From Plasmodium relictum (Eukaryota > Apicomplexa > Aconoidasida > Haemosporida > Plasmodiidae), in NCBI RefSeq assembly GCF_900005765.1, contig NC_041690.1, forward strand, positions 744,001 through 808,000: a stretch of 64,000 nt of DNA, given 5' to 3'. The notes below the pieces were generated by a model. It worked only from the letters and a program-made list of their open reading frames with translations. It was not told the DNA's origin and searched no databases. Every line of letters begins with the position of its first letter. Positions within the stretch are counted from its first letter, which is position 1. Below are positions 1 to 13,179 of this stretch, one piece after another. The position numbers were made by a program, and so were the translations under genes.

Positions 1-3000
1 AAGTAGAAAAGGAAGTAGGAACTTTAAAATACTGAGATGCCATACTTGAACTATTAGTTTGATCATTTTTCTTGTTAATATTTTCCTTGTTTTTATTTTT
101 TTTATATTTTCTTTTATGCTTTGTATTTAATGTATTCATATTTCCATTTTTAGTTTCATTTTGAAGAATAATATGATTTTTGCTATTTAATGTATTATCT
201 TCATTTTTATTATTTATCAAGGAGAAATAATTATATTCTTCTAAACTATTAATATGGAAATTTTCTTTCTTATCATTTGATTTAGATGTGAAATAAAGGG
301 GTACAGTATCTCTTCTATCATTATTAGTAGCACTAAAATTATTTAAAAAATTATTATGCATATTATAATTGTTTTCTAAATCTTCTTTATTAATAGTGTC
401 TCTAATTTTTTTACTAGTTTCACTTTTAGTATTTTTCTTCTTTTTATTCAACTTTCTCAATTTCTTATTATTTAGAATATGGTTATTTCTAATTTCCTTT
501 AGAGCTTTTATAGTTATTTTTATACCATTTTTTTTCAACATGTAAATCCATTCCTTTTTATAACCATTTCTTTCACATGCTAGCAAACAATATTTTTCAG
601 CAACATTCCAAACTCCTAAGATATGAGCAGCTCTGTATAGATCTCTTATTTTCATATCTCCAAATGTTGATCTAGAAGTAGGATATAAATTATTTGATGA
701 TAAAAGTTCATCACATTTTTTAACATTTGTCATTCGTTTTTGATGTAATGCTTTTCTTAATATTGCTCTTCCATTTGTTCCTATAGGGATATCAAATCCA
801 GGATACCATTCAATTAAATAATTATTTTGTGATTCTACGTTAGAAGAACTATTCAAATTATTTGATGAATTATCATTAAAATTATTATTCAAATTATTTG
901 ATGAATTATCATTAAAATTATTATTCAAGTTATTTGATGAATTATCATTAATAGGGTTATTCATACTATTTATTGAGTTTTCATTGAAATAATTATTCGA
1001 CATATTTGTTGAATTATCATTAATAGGATTATTCATACTATTTATTGAGTTTTCATTGAAATAATTATTCGACATATTTGTTGAATTATCATTAATAGGA
1101 TTATTCATACTATTTATTGAGTTTTCATTGAAATAATTATTCGACATATTTGTTGAATTATCATTAATAGGATTATTCATACTATTTATTGAGTTTTCAT
1201 TGAAATAATTATTCGACATATTTGTTGAATTANTGAATTATCATTAAAAGAATTATTCAAGCTATTTGTTGAATTATCATTAAAAGAATTATTCAAGCTA
1301 TTTGTTGAATTATCATTAAAAGAATTATTCAAGCTATTTGTTGAATTATCATTAAAAGAATTATTCAAGCTATTTGTTGAATTATCATTAAAAGAATTAT
1401 TCAAGCTATTTGTTGAATTATCATTAAAAGAATTATTCAAGCTATTTGTTGAATTATCATTAAAAGAATTAGGTAAGTTATTTTGTTGTTCACTCTCATT
1501 ATTGTAAATATTTTCCAAATTATTTTGAGAATCGTAGCCAAAAGAACTATCCAAGTTATTTTGCTCTTCTTTATTAAAAAGGATATTAATATTGTTATGA
1601 GAATTGTCATTAAAAAAAACATTTATGAAATTTTCCTTATTTAGCTCCTTTTCTATCATGTTACTTTTTAAAGAGTTCACTTTTGAACAAATTATTTCCT
1701 TTTCATTTAAGTTTTCTTGAAAATTTCCTTTTAATTTTTTTCTTTCTATGTTGCAATTTTCATCATCAGTTATATTTTGTCTTGCATATTTTATTGAAAA
1801 ATCATCTGAATAATTTTTATAGCTCTCTTCATTTAAAATTAAATTATTTTCATCTATTTTTTTTTTGGTATTTTCATTTATAAATGAATTTACTTTAGAA
1901 CACTCAGTTATATCTTGAAAGGTTTCAATACTATTTGAATTCTTCAATTCATTTTCACAGCAATTTGATATATTTAATTTAATTAAATTTTCATTCATCT
2001 TATTTTCATTATTAGAGTAATTATTTCTAATTTGATCAATTTGAAATTCATTATGAAACTGTTTTTCATTTATTACATTTTCTAATTGCTCTTCTTTGAT
2101 GCTATCTGTTTTCATTCTGAAGAAATTCAAATTATCTTTATCATTTTCACTTTTGTCAATATTTATATTTACACCTATATTTTCATCTTCAGTATTTTTA
2201 TTATTAAATAAATTAATATTTTGTAATTTGTTGAAATCTAGGCAATTTTCATTTTCCTTTTTTATTGTATCATCAAATATAAAAACATTTTTACTATTTT
2301 CTCTATTAATAAAATATATTTCTTCTTTTTTTTTGTTTTGCTTTTTTTCTCCTTTTTCTTCATCTTCCTGCAATTCTTTTTTGTGACAAATAGAATTTTT
2401 TTTAATTTCAGTATCTTTTAATGAATTGAATGATTTGTGTAATTTTTTTAAATTATTTATATTAGAATTCGAATAATTCAAATTATCACATTTCTCATAA
2501 TATCCGTCGTACTCATATTTGATAATATCATTATTTAATTTTTCATTTTTACATATGCTATATATTTCATCATTTTCGTAAGTATTTTTTATATAAACAT
2601 TATTTAATGTATGTTTATTATCAAGAAAATTGCTCATTTTATCATTATATTCATTATTTTGTATAACATTTATGCTTTTTTCATCATTATTAATATACAT
2701 TTCTTTTATTAAATTACTATTTCTATTTTTTTCATAATGGTAATGGTGTTCTATGTTTTTATATAAAGGCTCCTTAATGTTTTCTTTTTTTTTATCGCAA
2801 TTATTTGATATTTCACAATAAAATTTGTTCAAATTCATATTGTCTTCATTGAAACATATTTCATCTTTGTACAAGTTTTCTTCTTTTGTACAATTAAACT
2901 CATTGTTTTTCAGATAACCATTGTTACTTTTTTTAATTTCATTATTTTGCATTTTGTATCCTAAGTTATTTTCTGAATTATTTATTGTTTGATCATTATC

Positions 3001-6000
3001 TGAGTTATTATCCTCTGCTTTATTAATACTATATAGCTGATTTAAATTATTTACGTTTTCAATGTTATCTATGTTGCTTAAATTATTAGTTATATTAAGA
3101 TTATTATTTATATATATTATATTAAGTGTATTATTAGTATTGTCTTTCATATTTGAATCCTTTTTATTTATTAATTTGTTATATATATTATTATCCTTAA
3201 TACTATCAACTTTTGTATACTGATTATTTTTTATGTTGCCTGAATTCACATCATTTACATTAATAATATCATTTTTTTTTTTAATTATATTGGATTTTTG
3301 TATTTTATCTGAATGATTTTGAAGGTTTTCACATGTAAAAATATTATTTGTTTCATTTTTATTTAAATTATTTTTTTTAATTTTATTTGTATTGTTTCCA
3401 TTTTTTGCAATACTTCTACAAGATGTGAAATTTTCTAAGTTTTTATCTTTATGATTTAAAAAGTTTTCATTTTCAGGAATACATTTGTTAATATTTTTAA
3501 AATTATTGTTTTTAATTCTTAATAGATTCATATTATTTTGATCTATTTTATCATTAATATTATTATTTACATGTATAGTATTCATATTATTATAAATATC
3601 CTCTAAATAATAATCATTAGTATTTGTTGGAATATCATTAAAGTTATTATGACCTAAATCAATACCATTTATATTTGAGCTATTAATATCAGCAGAATTT
3701 AAATATTTTTCTTGAATACTATACCAATCATTTTCACAAATATAATTATTTTTATTTTTATCATATCTATCAATATTCATCACATGATTATCTTTTATGC
3801 CAATATCATTAATAGTATTAATATCTTTATATGAATTATTATTAGTTCTATTAAAATTATCATTTTTATTTTTCTCAATACTATATATAATATTTGAATC
3901 CATTTCATTGTTCAAAATTTTGTTATCATTGGCCGAATTATTAATTATAAAATAATCATTTGAATAGTCATCAGACATACTATTATATATATTTTTACAT
4001 TCATCAGAAACATTTTTATCTAAAACAATTTTATTTTTTTCGTGATTAAAAATGTTATTAAAATTATTAATAGCAAATTTATTATTAAAGTTAATATTAT
4101 TATTAATTTCATTGTAATCAATATTGTTTTCTTGGTATGTTTCCAAATCAAATTTTTCATTATTGCAATTATCGTCTTTTTCATAAGTGTCAATAATATT
4201 ATTTTCCTTAAAGTTGCTAATATCATTTTTGTTGTAATTTAACTTGCAATTATTTAAATAAATATGATCAAAACTAGCTAATTCATTTTTTTTATTTTTA
4301 CTTAAAACACTCAAAATTTCATTATCATGGCAATCTTCCCCTTTTAAATCATCACATATTTTGAAAAAACTTTTTTTTTTATGAGATTCATTTAAATTAA
4401 TTAAATTTCTAATACTTCCAGACAAATCTTTTGTAGAGTCAAAATTGTTTTCGTTGTCTTTTTCAAGACTAAAACGATTTAAAATATTAAACGTATAATT
4501 TTTCTTTTTTATACTTTCATTGTTGTTTATATTTTTTTCAAAATACTTATATATATAGTTTTTATTTATAACTTCATTAAAATGTTTATCACTTAATTTA
4601 CTATTAATAATGTAGATGCTATTCATTTTTTTAATTTTTTCATTTGAATATTCTTCATTTATCTTGTTATTTTTTCTTCCTCTATATTCTTTTGAGATCC
4701 TTTTTTCAACTATATAATTTTTGTTTTCTTTATTTAATATTTTTGATATTTTTCTATTTTCTTCTATATCTTCATTTTCTTTAGAGTAAAGCATATGATC
4801 ATTTTTTACATAAGAATCATTCAATTTTTTGTCCACGGATTTCTCCATATTTTTCTTTATCAATACATATATATTATCACTATTGCATTTATTATTTTTT
4901 CTATGAATAGTTTCATAAGTATACTTTACTTCTTTCTCATTTATACTTTTGTTTTTACATTTTTTGAAGAAGAGAATTTCATTTTTTCTCATTTCTTTTA
5001 TTTTTTTCTCATTTTTCATACATTTTAATTCAAAAAAACAACTTTTTTTACACCAATAAACTTTTGGTTTCAGTAAATTTTTTTTTTTTTTTTCTATTAT
5101 GTTATATGAACAGTTCACTTCATTAAATTCATTATTTTCCTCTAATTTAAGGAATCTCTTGTTTTCTCTATTTTTATTTATGATAAAACTTTTTCTATTT
5201 ATTTTATTAAAATGATCTTCATTTATAATATGTCTACATGAATTTTTATAACAGTTATATAAAAAATGTATGACAGTATCATATTTGTTTTTAACATTTT
5301 TTGTAGATTCATTATAATAGGACAATATATTATTATCATTTTCTTTTATAGAAATTATTTTCTCTTTGTTAATAATTTTTTCATTAATTTTATTAAAATA
5401 ATTAAATATTCCACTATCTTTTTTAGTACTACCTATATTATCACAGAATAAAATTGTGCTACTATTTTCGTAATTATTATAATTCACATTTATGTAATTA
5501 TTTTCTTGTAAATATTTTTTTAAATTAGCATTTTTATTTTCTGTAAAAATATTTAATGAATGTAATTCTTTAAATTCTCCATCTTTAAAAATTTCTTTTT
5601 TTTCATTATTGTTTATAGTGCAACAATTTTCTATTTTTATTTCATCCTTTTTATCACAATTACTTCCATTCACATCATTTTTTTCATTTTCGATTTTTCT
5701 AAACTCATTTATCATTCTTAAATTTACTTTTTTATTATAAAAATCATTTTTTTGAGCAATTTCAGATTTACAACTACTTGTACATGTAGTACTACATGTC
5801 CTATAAAATTTACTTTCATCAGAATTTTGGACTTTTTCTGAATGAATTTCATTGAAATATTTGTTTAAATCTACTCTATCTTCATTAATTTTTTTACTGT
5901 TTATATATTCATAGCAAGAGTTACCTAAATTTTTGTCATTAGACTTTATTATATCATCATCATCTTTATTTTTATAATAATTTTTTCTTATATTTGATAA

Positions 6001-8112
6001 TCCTACTTGTAAATTGTTTTCACAATTTTCTAAAAAATCATCAGTTTTTATATCTTTATTACCATGTACAATCCTTTCCTGTGTTTCCGAGCAAAGATTC
6101 TTATTAAAATGTTTCATTCCGTTCTTCAGATTATCATTATTATATTTGTTTTTATGACTGTTTACATTTCTAATATTTAATTGAATTTTATTATTATTAA
6201 TATCATCGTTTTTGCTATTATGATTTTTATTTTCATTATTTTGTGCTAACAAAGAGCTAGAACTGCTTACATTATTAGGTTTTTTACTGTGACTATTAAC
6301 TTCAATATTATTTTTATCATTAATATAAGTTCTATTTCTATAATTATCAACATTTTTTCCTTGATTGCAATTTTTTAAGATATTAAAAGAATTTAAAGGA
6401 TAAATATTTTGAAAAAAATCTTTACAACTATTTTCATTTATGCCACTATTTAAATTTTTCAATTCATTGTCACTATGAAATTTTTTTTCCTTATTTACAA
6501 TTTTTTCAAAACTATATTTTTTTATAATATTTATGTTCCTATTTGCAGTGCTGTTGTGTAAAGGTATATCTAAAGCATTTATCAATAAATTATCTTCATT
6601 AAAAGAAGTATCTTTAAATTTATATTGTGTTTTTTCATCATTATTTGAATAATTATTCGAACTAAATTTTTTGTTTCCTTTTATGTTGTATTTTTCATTA
6701 TTTATTCCTAGTTTTTTAGAAGAAATATCTTTATATAATTTTTTAATGTTAAAATTTTTTAAGTTTTCTATTTTGCCAAATGTAGAATTATTAATTTTTT
6801 TAATTTTCAAATTTTGGGGTCTCTTTAATTTTGTATGTATAGATGAAGATGAAAAAGTATTTGCTCTTTTATGTATTTCATTAATTTTAATATAATTTTT
6901 TCTTTTATTTTCATCTTTTTTTATAGATATTTTTTTATGAAAATTAAGTACATTTAAAATTATATTTTTATAAGATATCTTTTCTATTTGAAAATTATTA
7001 CAAGAAGTGTTTCTAAAATTAGCTAATAACTTACTTTTCTTTAGGTATTTTCTTCCTTTTCTCTTCATTTTATAAAAGTCTATATCATCATAAGAAACGA
7101 TATTAATTTTCTCGTAGTCTGTAATTAAATTTAAATCGTTTTCTAAGTATTCTGACTTTGTTGATTTATTTTCAAAATTTTCTATGAATCTTTCTTTTTC
7201 GTTAAAAACATTTTTTGCATTTTTTAAATTATTCAAAAGAAAAAAAAAATTAAAGCCACTCTTTTTTCTATTGTTAAAATTCGAATTTAGTTTTTTTAAA
7301 AGTTTTATTTTCTCATCTTCTGATAATTTTAAACTAATTTTAGATAATCTCAATTTATTTTCCCTTTTTGAAATTTTATCATCATCTTCATTCCAATTCA
7401 AGTTTTTACTCTTCTTTGTTATATCATTTTGTTTTTTTAGAATACTAACGTCTTTTTTTTCTTTTCTCCTTTCTATATTATTGGATATATCAAAATATTT
7501 ATTTAACAATTTTTTTGAATTTAGAATGGGAATTTTCTTATTTTTTATTTTTTTACGTACATTAATTTTTCTATTATTTTCGTAGTTTCCATATTTTGTA
7601 TCATGTTTAATTAAGTATAAATTTTTTATTTCTTTTTTTGAAGTACTATCTTTTATATTATTCTTTTCATATTTTTTTTGTTTTTCCTTTTCTTTTATTG
7701 TATCATTTGTTAAATCATAAAATTCATGATAGCTAGGAATAATGCAATCAGAAAATGTGTTAATATTAATTCTATCATAAAAATAGCTCTGGAATATATT
7801 CTCAAATTTATTACTATATTCACAATTTTCTTTGAATAATAAGGAACCATGATTTTCATAATAAAAAAATTTATTAAATTCTTCTATTTCTTCTTTAAAA
7901 GTTTTATCATGTATACTGTATGTATTTCCTAAATCATAAAAAATATGGTGAAATATTCTTTTAGTTTCATCTTCTATATTTAATTTATTTTCATTAAAAT
8001 AGCTATTGCATGCAAAATACGATTTTAATTTTTCTAAAAAAAGTAGATATTTATCTAATTGTTCACAATATTTTGATTCAGATGCATACATCTGATTTGA
8101 ACTGTAACACAT
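1..8112 (-). CDS. Giant Asn-rich conserved protein, C-terminus cut by window edge
   Basis: The frame runs from an ATG at 8112 leftwards and stays open to position 1 apart from a break at the ambiguous base at 1233, so about 2,700 residues are visible and the stop lies outside. I do not recognise the protein. The first ~140 residues look ordered and rich in aromatic residues and Cys. A long Asn/Lys/Asp/Glu/Ser-rich body follows, then 12-residue tandem repeats (about 845-1473). After the repeats comes a non-repetitive, charged, helix-rich segment (about 430-840) with motifs such as GFDIPIGTNGRAI, FGDMKIRDLYRAAH and WNVAEKYC, probably the functional domain. There is no signal peptide or membrane helix. 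The single n at 1233 sits between two repeat types and shifts the frame, so I read it as an assembly join rather than a real frameshift. The upstream neighbour at 9004 is divergent. Confidence 0.85.
845..944 (-). repeat. Three 36-nt coding repeats (FNDNSSNNLNNN type)
   Basis: Three tandem 36-nt units encode a 12-residue motif close to FNDNSSNNLNNN. They form the block nearest the C-terminal domain of the giant protein and share the FNDNS core with the two neighbouring repeat blocks. Confidence 0.8.
945..1232 (-). repeat. Four 72-nt coding repeats (24-residue unit)
   Basis: Four near-identical 72-nt units are visible; the marker catactatttattgag recurs at 963, 1035, 1107 and 1179. Each unit is two related 12-mers, FNENSINSMNNP and INDNSTNMSNNY, so this is a higher-order form of the simpler 36-nt repeat next to it. 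Confidence 0.9.
1233..1233. other. Ambiguous base at repeat junction (assembly join)
   Basis: A single n lies exactly where the 36-nt and 72-nt arrays meet. Reading the minus strand through it puts the downstream repeats out of frame, while the repeats on both sides are individually in a good frame. This suggests a collapsed or patched gap of unknown length. Confidence 0.8.
1234..1473 (-). repeat. About six 36-nt coding repeats (FNDNSTNSLNNS)
   Basis: The 36-nt unit encodes FNDNSTNSLNNS; the marker aagctatttgttgaatt recurs at 1258, 1294, 1330, 1366, 1402 and 1438. Copies are almost identical, which points to recent expansion or homogenisation. The array abuts the ambiguous base at 1233, so its true copy number is uncertain. 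Confidence 0.9.
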
Positions 8113-9003
8113 TATTTTTTTTTAGGATTCTTATAATGTTAAATAAAAGTATAATATAGTAATAACAAAGAAAAAAAAAAAAAAAGAAAAAAAAAAGAAA
8201 CAATATTTCCTATGCACAGGAAAAAAGAGATCGTTAATCTAATTTTCTTTTTATCTTTATCATGAAAGGTAAAAAATTAAAGATAATTATTAAAAAAAAT
8301 AATATAATAATAATTTGAAGAAAAAAAAATAGAAAAAAAAAAAAAAAATAATATATATAGATAAATATGGAAAGAAAAGATGAATACATATTACTTTATA
8401 GTTTTCTTTTTCTTTTTTTTTTTTTTGCATAAGTGAGCTAATAATGGTATTTATTTTCTTGAGTTATTAAATAAGAATAAGACATAAATGATATATTTTC
8501 TATTATTTGAAAAAAAAAATTATTATAAAGAAAGCATGATCAAATAATTAAATAATGTGAAACATTTTTTTTATTTTCTAGAATTAGTTTAGAAAGATAA
8601 AATATTTTTATGATATAAAATATTTATTTTTACATTAATTTTTTTTTTTTAATGTACATACAACACAAAATACTATAAAAAGAAAAATCAAAAAAAAAAA
8701 AAAAAAACTCAAAAAATTTAGAAAGAAAAATAAATTATCAAGAATATATATTTTAAATTATTCTAGGCATGTCTACATATAAATATATATATGTATATAT
8801 TACATATGACAATAATATCAAAGCAAATGTCTTTTAAATTTATAATTATACAATGAAATTTTATTTTTATTTTTAAAGGAAAATTTTTTCTATTATTTTC
8901 ATTTGTTATCTCATTTATTATTAGAACTTATAACTAATTCTTTAACTTGAATATTTGTTGTCTATTTTTAAAATCAAGTTTCATACAAATATATTTTTAG
9001 AAA
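8113..9003. promoter_or_regulatory. Divergent intergenic region
   Basis: This AT-rich spacer lies between the divergent giant gene and the small secreted-protein gene, so it should hold both promoters. Only poly-A/T runs and short (TA)n tracts are visible; no specific motif stands out. Confidence 0.6.
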
Positions 9004-9921
9004 ATGAACATTACAAAATTACTTTTTTTGTTCTTAATTATGCTAGTAAATGAAATAAAAGGAGCAAAATGTTCAAACGAAAAGGAAAAATTTTCTCAAA
9101 ACATAAGTTTCATACAATCAAAAGTATAAAATATGATTTTAATAATTTCTTTTTTTTCTTAGATTTTGAATATTTAATGTTTTAAAATATTTAATAGGTT
9201 TATCTAAACCAATATTTTTTATCAAAAAAAAAAAAAAAAGAAAAAAAAATCACTTTTTATTTTTTTTTGTAGAAAATTAAAATAAATGCTCACTTTTTTT
9301 ATACTTATTTTTTTCCTTTTAGATAAAAAATGATGAAAAAATTATGCCTGGTACTTTTGATTTATTTTCTGCTAAACCAACATCTATACAACCAAATTTT
9401 AATTTCTTCTTAGAAGAAAATAGTAATGTAATATAAAAGAATAAAAAATTATAATTATGATTAAATTGATGTAAAAAAAAATTAGATAACTTTATAATTT
9501 TTGTAATATCCATTTTTTCATCGATACAATTATTCGTAGAATTTTTCGTTATTCAATAAAATAAATAAATATATATATATACTATATGGTGTTTTAAATA
9601 TATTTTTTTTTAATAAATTTTTCTTTTTCCTTTATTAGTTTTGGTTGCGTCGTACTTTAAATAATGAAAGTAAAATAAGATAAAATAATATTTAAAAATT
9701 ATAAGAATTAAGAAAGAAAAATTTATATAAAAATAAAAGGAATTGTATTTATTTTAAAAAGTTTATGTGTATGTTTCATATTTTTAGAAAATAGAAATAT
9801 AAGAAGAAATTTTGCTGATTTTCAAGAATTAAGACAAAATGATATACTAAGATTTCAAGAGTTAATGATAATACAAAATGAACAAATAAAAATGATAAAG
9901 AGTGTCATTTTTTCTATTTAA
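9004..9921 (+). CDS. Small secreted protein, four exons
   Basis: I model exons 9004-9123, 9323-9427, 9639-9669 and 9788-9921, giving 129 residues. All junctions are GT-AG and the frame closes at TAA. Residues 1-20 (MNITKLLFLFLIMLVNEIKG) form a clear cleavable signal peptide. The mature part has one Cys and a basic, Gln/Glu-rich helical C-terminal half (ELRQNDILRFQELMIIQNEQ), with no membrane segment or PEXEL-like motif. The third exon is only 31 nt. I do not recognise a family. A signal peptide with a small helical body would fit an apical-organelle or secretory-pathway protein, but that is inference. It was too fragmented by introns to appear as a long open frame. Confidence 0.7.
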
Positions 9922-10739
9922 TAAAATATAAGAAAATAAATTATATATTATCTTTATTGATGATATCCCTTTTTTTTTTTTTAAATGAAAGTTCAATTAA
10001 TTCATTTTTACTTTGTTTTTTTGTCACATGCCATTTTTATTACATTATTATATTAACTTTTATTATTATTATTATTATTTTTTTTTTATAAGTTTTTAAA
10101 TATATTTACAAAGGAAAATACATAAAACTAAATTATTTTTTCTTTCATGAATTTAGAAAACTAGATATGTAAAACATAATAGTTGATAAAGTCAACATCG
10201 AAATTTTTTTTTTTAATATTATTAGTTTTTAAAATGTAAAATCTTTTCATTCATTGAAAAAAAAATAAATTAAATAATAATTTTTTATATTTAAATATTT
10301 TAAATATCAAATAAGGAAAAAAAAAAATGAAAGAGAAAAGAATAAAACAATTATAAATACATATATATATTTCCGTAATTTTATAATTTTTTTTTCTTTT
10401 CATTTAATATTTAAAAATTTAATATTTCATCAAATTAATGAGTACTCATTTCTAAAAAAGTGTAAAAATTAAATACAAATAATATATATAATTTTTTTTT
10501 TTTTGTTTAAATCATAAATTGTTTGTAATACCTTAAAACTTTTTGAGATATTTTTTAAAAAGCTTAAAAGGGATTAAGTTCAAAGATATGATGATAATTT
10601 TTAAATGGGATTTTGTTTTTAAAATTACTGATTAACTCATGAAAAGATACTATTTTGAGAAAAAAAAAAAAAAACAGATTAAATAAAGTATACATAAAAA
10701 AAAACAAAAAAAACATAGAATAAAAAATTAAAGTGAATA
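9922..10739. other. Intergenic region upstream of SF3B2
   Basis: AT-rich sequence with poly-T and ATT repeats. It contains a 14-bp perfect palindrome at 10437-10450 and a small hairpin (GTTGA/TCAAC) near 10182. No gene is seen. Confidence 0.6.
10437..10450. promoter_or_regulatory. 14-bp palindrome carrying GAGTAC on both strands
   Basis: AATGAGTACTCATT is a perfect inverted repeat about 290 bp upstream of the SF3B2 start. GAGTAC fits the GNGTAC core known for the gametocyte regulator AP2-G, and the palindrome presents it on both strands. Binding is not shown by the sequence. Confidence 0.3.
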
Positions 10740-13179
10740 ATGAATATACCAAATTTAGTTGATCTTAACAAGTTAAAAGAATTAAGGAAAACTAACCCAA
10801 AGAAGGCTAAAAACTTTATAAAAAAATTAGTAAAAGAAAAATTTTACATTAAATAATTTAATAATATATATATTTTTAATATTATATATATTAATAATTA
10901 TAATACCACAATTTTATATTAATTATATAAAGGAAAAACATAATTCTATTAAATGAATAATAATTTATTTTTTATAGAAAAAAAAGGTTGCAAGGGAGAA
11001 AAAAAAAGAAAAAAAATATAGTAAATTAAATAATTTTAATGAAAATAAAAGTTCATTAAGTAATTTTAATAATGAATACTATGTAGAATATATAGAAGAA
11101 GGTAGATAAATATATATATATATATATATAGATGAATAATAATGAATAAATTTATATCTAATATATAGAATATTAATATAATTTTTATATAATTAAAGAA
11201 GACATTATAAATATACCATATAAAAGAAGTTATATTAATAAATAAATATTTAGAGAGGACATTGTTTAACTTATATATAAATCGTTGATAATATTTTATA
11301 TTTTTAGTATTAATGTATAAATGATATAGATCATAAATATATATTTAAACTTATTTAAGATTTATAACAATTTAATATTTAAAGAAAAATTTTTTCTTGT
11401 TCACAATATTTTTGTTTTAAGACAGTGTATGCTTTGTTAGTTTACTTTTTTTTTTTTTTAAATTACTCATTTTTATTAAGAAGTGTGTTATATATATATA
11501 TATATATTTTATTTTCCTCAGAAATCGATGAAGAACTTTCTAGAAATTTTGAAGATGTATATAAAAAATTTAAAGTTAATAAAGAAACTAATATAGAGAT
11601 AGAAAATGATGTAGATGATGAGAAAAAGGTAATTTTAGATGATACATATTCAGATGAAGATGATGAAGAAGAAGGAAGAACAAAAATAAATAAAGAAAAT
11701 ATTTCTAAAAAAGCATTAAAGTTGTTAAATAGACCATCAGTAATGAAATTAAAAGAATTTGCTAAAAAACCAGAACTCGTAGAAGTGTGGGATACTACAG
11801 CAAATGATCCTTTTTTTTTTGTTTGGTTAAAATGCTTAAAAAATTCAGTTCCAGTTCCTCAACATTGGTGTCAAAAAAGAAAATATATGCATGGAAAAAG
11901 AGGAATTGAAAAAATTCCTTATAGATTGCCACCACATATAGAAGATACTAAAATTAGTGAAATCAGGCAATCAATAAAAGAAAAAGAAGAGCAAAAATCT
12001 TTAAAACAAAAAATGCGTGATCGTGTAAGGCCTAAACTGCATACTATGGATATAGATTATCAAACATTACACGATGCTTTTTTTAAATATGCAACAAAAC
12101 CTAAATTAGTAAAATTTGCAGATATATACTATGAAGGAAAAGAATTTGAATTAAAAACAAAAAAATTTTGTCCAGGTATAATTTCTGAAAGATTAAGAAA
12201 AGCTTTAAACATAGAACCAAATGAACCGTTACCTTGGTTATATAATATGCAAAAATATGGATTACCTCCTTCTTATCCATATTTAAATATTCCTGGTTTA
12301 AATTCTTTACCTAATGAAACTTCAAGTGGCAATAAACTACAAGGAGATGATAGTATGAAATTACGAAATGAGAAGTTAAGTGAATCAGGAAGTATTGTTT
12401 ATGGAAATTTCCTATCCTATAATATGAATGAAAACAACAATAAATATGCAGATGATTTCTTATGGGGTGAGGTTGATGAGAAATATGAAGATTCAGAAGA
12501 AGATTCAGAAGAAGAGAAAGGAGGAGATGAAAATGAAGAAAAAAAGAAAAGTAAAGATATAGGAGAAAAGGAAAAAAATGAAAACTTAGACTCTGAAAAT
12601 ATAAATCTAGATTTAAATGAAAATCAAAATGAAGATTTATTAAAAAATAATTATTCAAGTGGAATTTATAGTGTAGTTACTAACTCAAAATTAAATGGTA
12701 CATATACTCCTTATGTAGAGAGTGGATTAGCATCTGTTGATTTAACCTCATTTATTTCTGGTTATGAAACACCTAAATACGTGTATAATACTAATTATAT
12801 GAATACGCAAAATATGAAACCGTATACAATTTTACAAAAAGAAGAAGTTCCAATTTCTCAAAACAATTTATTTTCCTCAAATATTAAATATAAAATTAAT
12901 CCATCTGTTCCCAACATGAATAAAATCTCTAATATATCAGAAGGTATTTTGACTCCATACACAGTTAGTGGTATAAACACTCCATATATACAAAATGAAC
13001 TATCCAAAAATTCTTATGATAATACCAATAATTCAAATATAGAAGATATAAAAAAAGAACTAAATAAGTTTGAGGAAATATCTAATAAAGTAAAACTTGT
13101 TTCAGCACAAGTAGACAATTCAAAAAAACCAAAAAAAGATGAAAAAAAAAAAAAAAAAAAAAAATACTTCAAATTTTAA
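10740..13179 (+). CDS. SF3B2: Splicing factor 3B subunit 2 (SF3b145)
   Basis: Exons 10740-10829, 10978-11101 and 11522-13179 join in frame to 623 residues. The protein is part of the SF3b complex of the U2 snRNP, which recognises the intron branch site in the nucleus. The diagnostic central region is clear: a DUF382 segment (KPELVEVWDTTANDP, then VPVPQHWCQKRKYMHGKRG and EKIPYRLPPHIE), followed by the PSP proline-rich segment (PNEPLPWLYNMQKYGLPPSY with IPGLN). Acidic and Lys-rich stretches surround it and the C-terminus ends in poly-Lys. Compared with animal orthologues the long N-terminal region is much reduced, as is usual in compact protist forms. The third exon is preceded by in-frame intron sequence, so the true start is the ATG at 10740. 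Confidence 0.93.

Noticed and set aside
2096-7585. Plus-strand frames of 60-133 codons opposite the giant gene
   Set aside because: They are Phe/Ser/Leu-rich mirror images of Asn/Lys/Glu codons on the minus strand.
1-8112. The giant gene as SLARP/SAP1 or the homeodomain-like protein HDP1
   Set aside because: Both are large Asn-rich parasite proteins, but remembered chromosome positions do not fit the local gene order and I cannot confirm a homeodomain in the C-terminal segment.
9319-9513. 64-codon minus-strand frame over exon 2 of the secreted protein
   Set aside because: It overlaps a convincing plus-strand exon with good splice sites and has no protein-like features of its own.
12311-12658. 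115-codon minus-strand frame opposite SF3B2
   Set aside because: It is antisense to the acidic Glu/Asp-rich coding region and reads as His/Phe/Leu low complexity.
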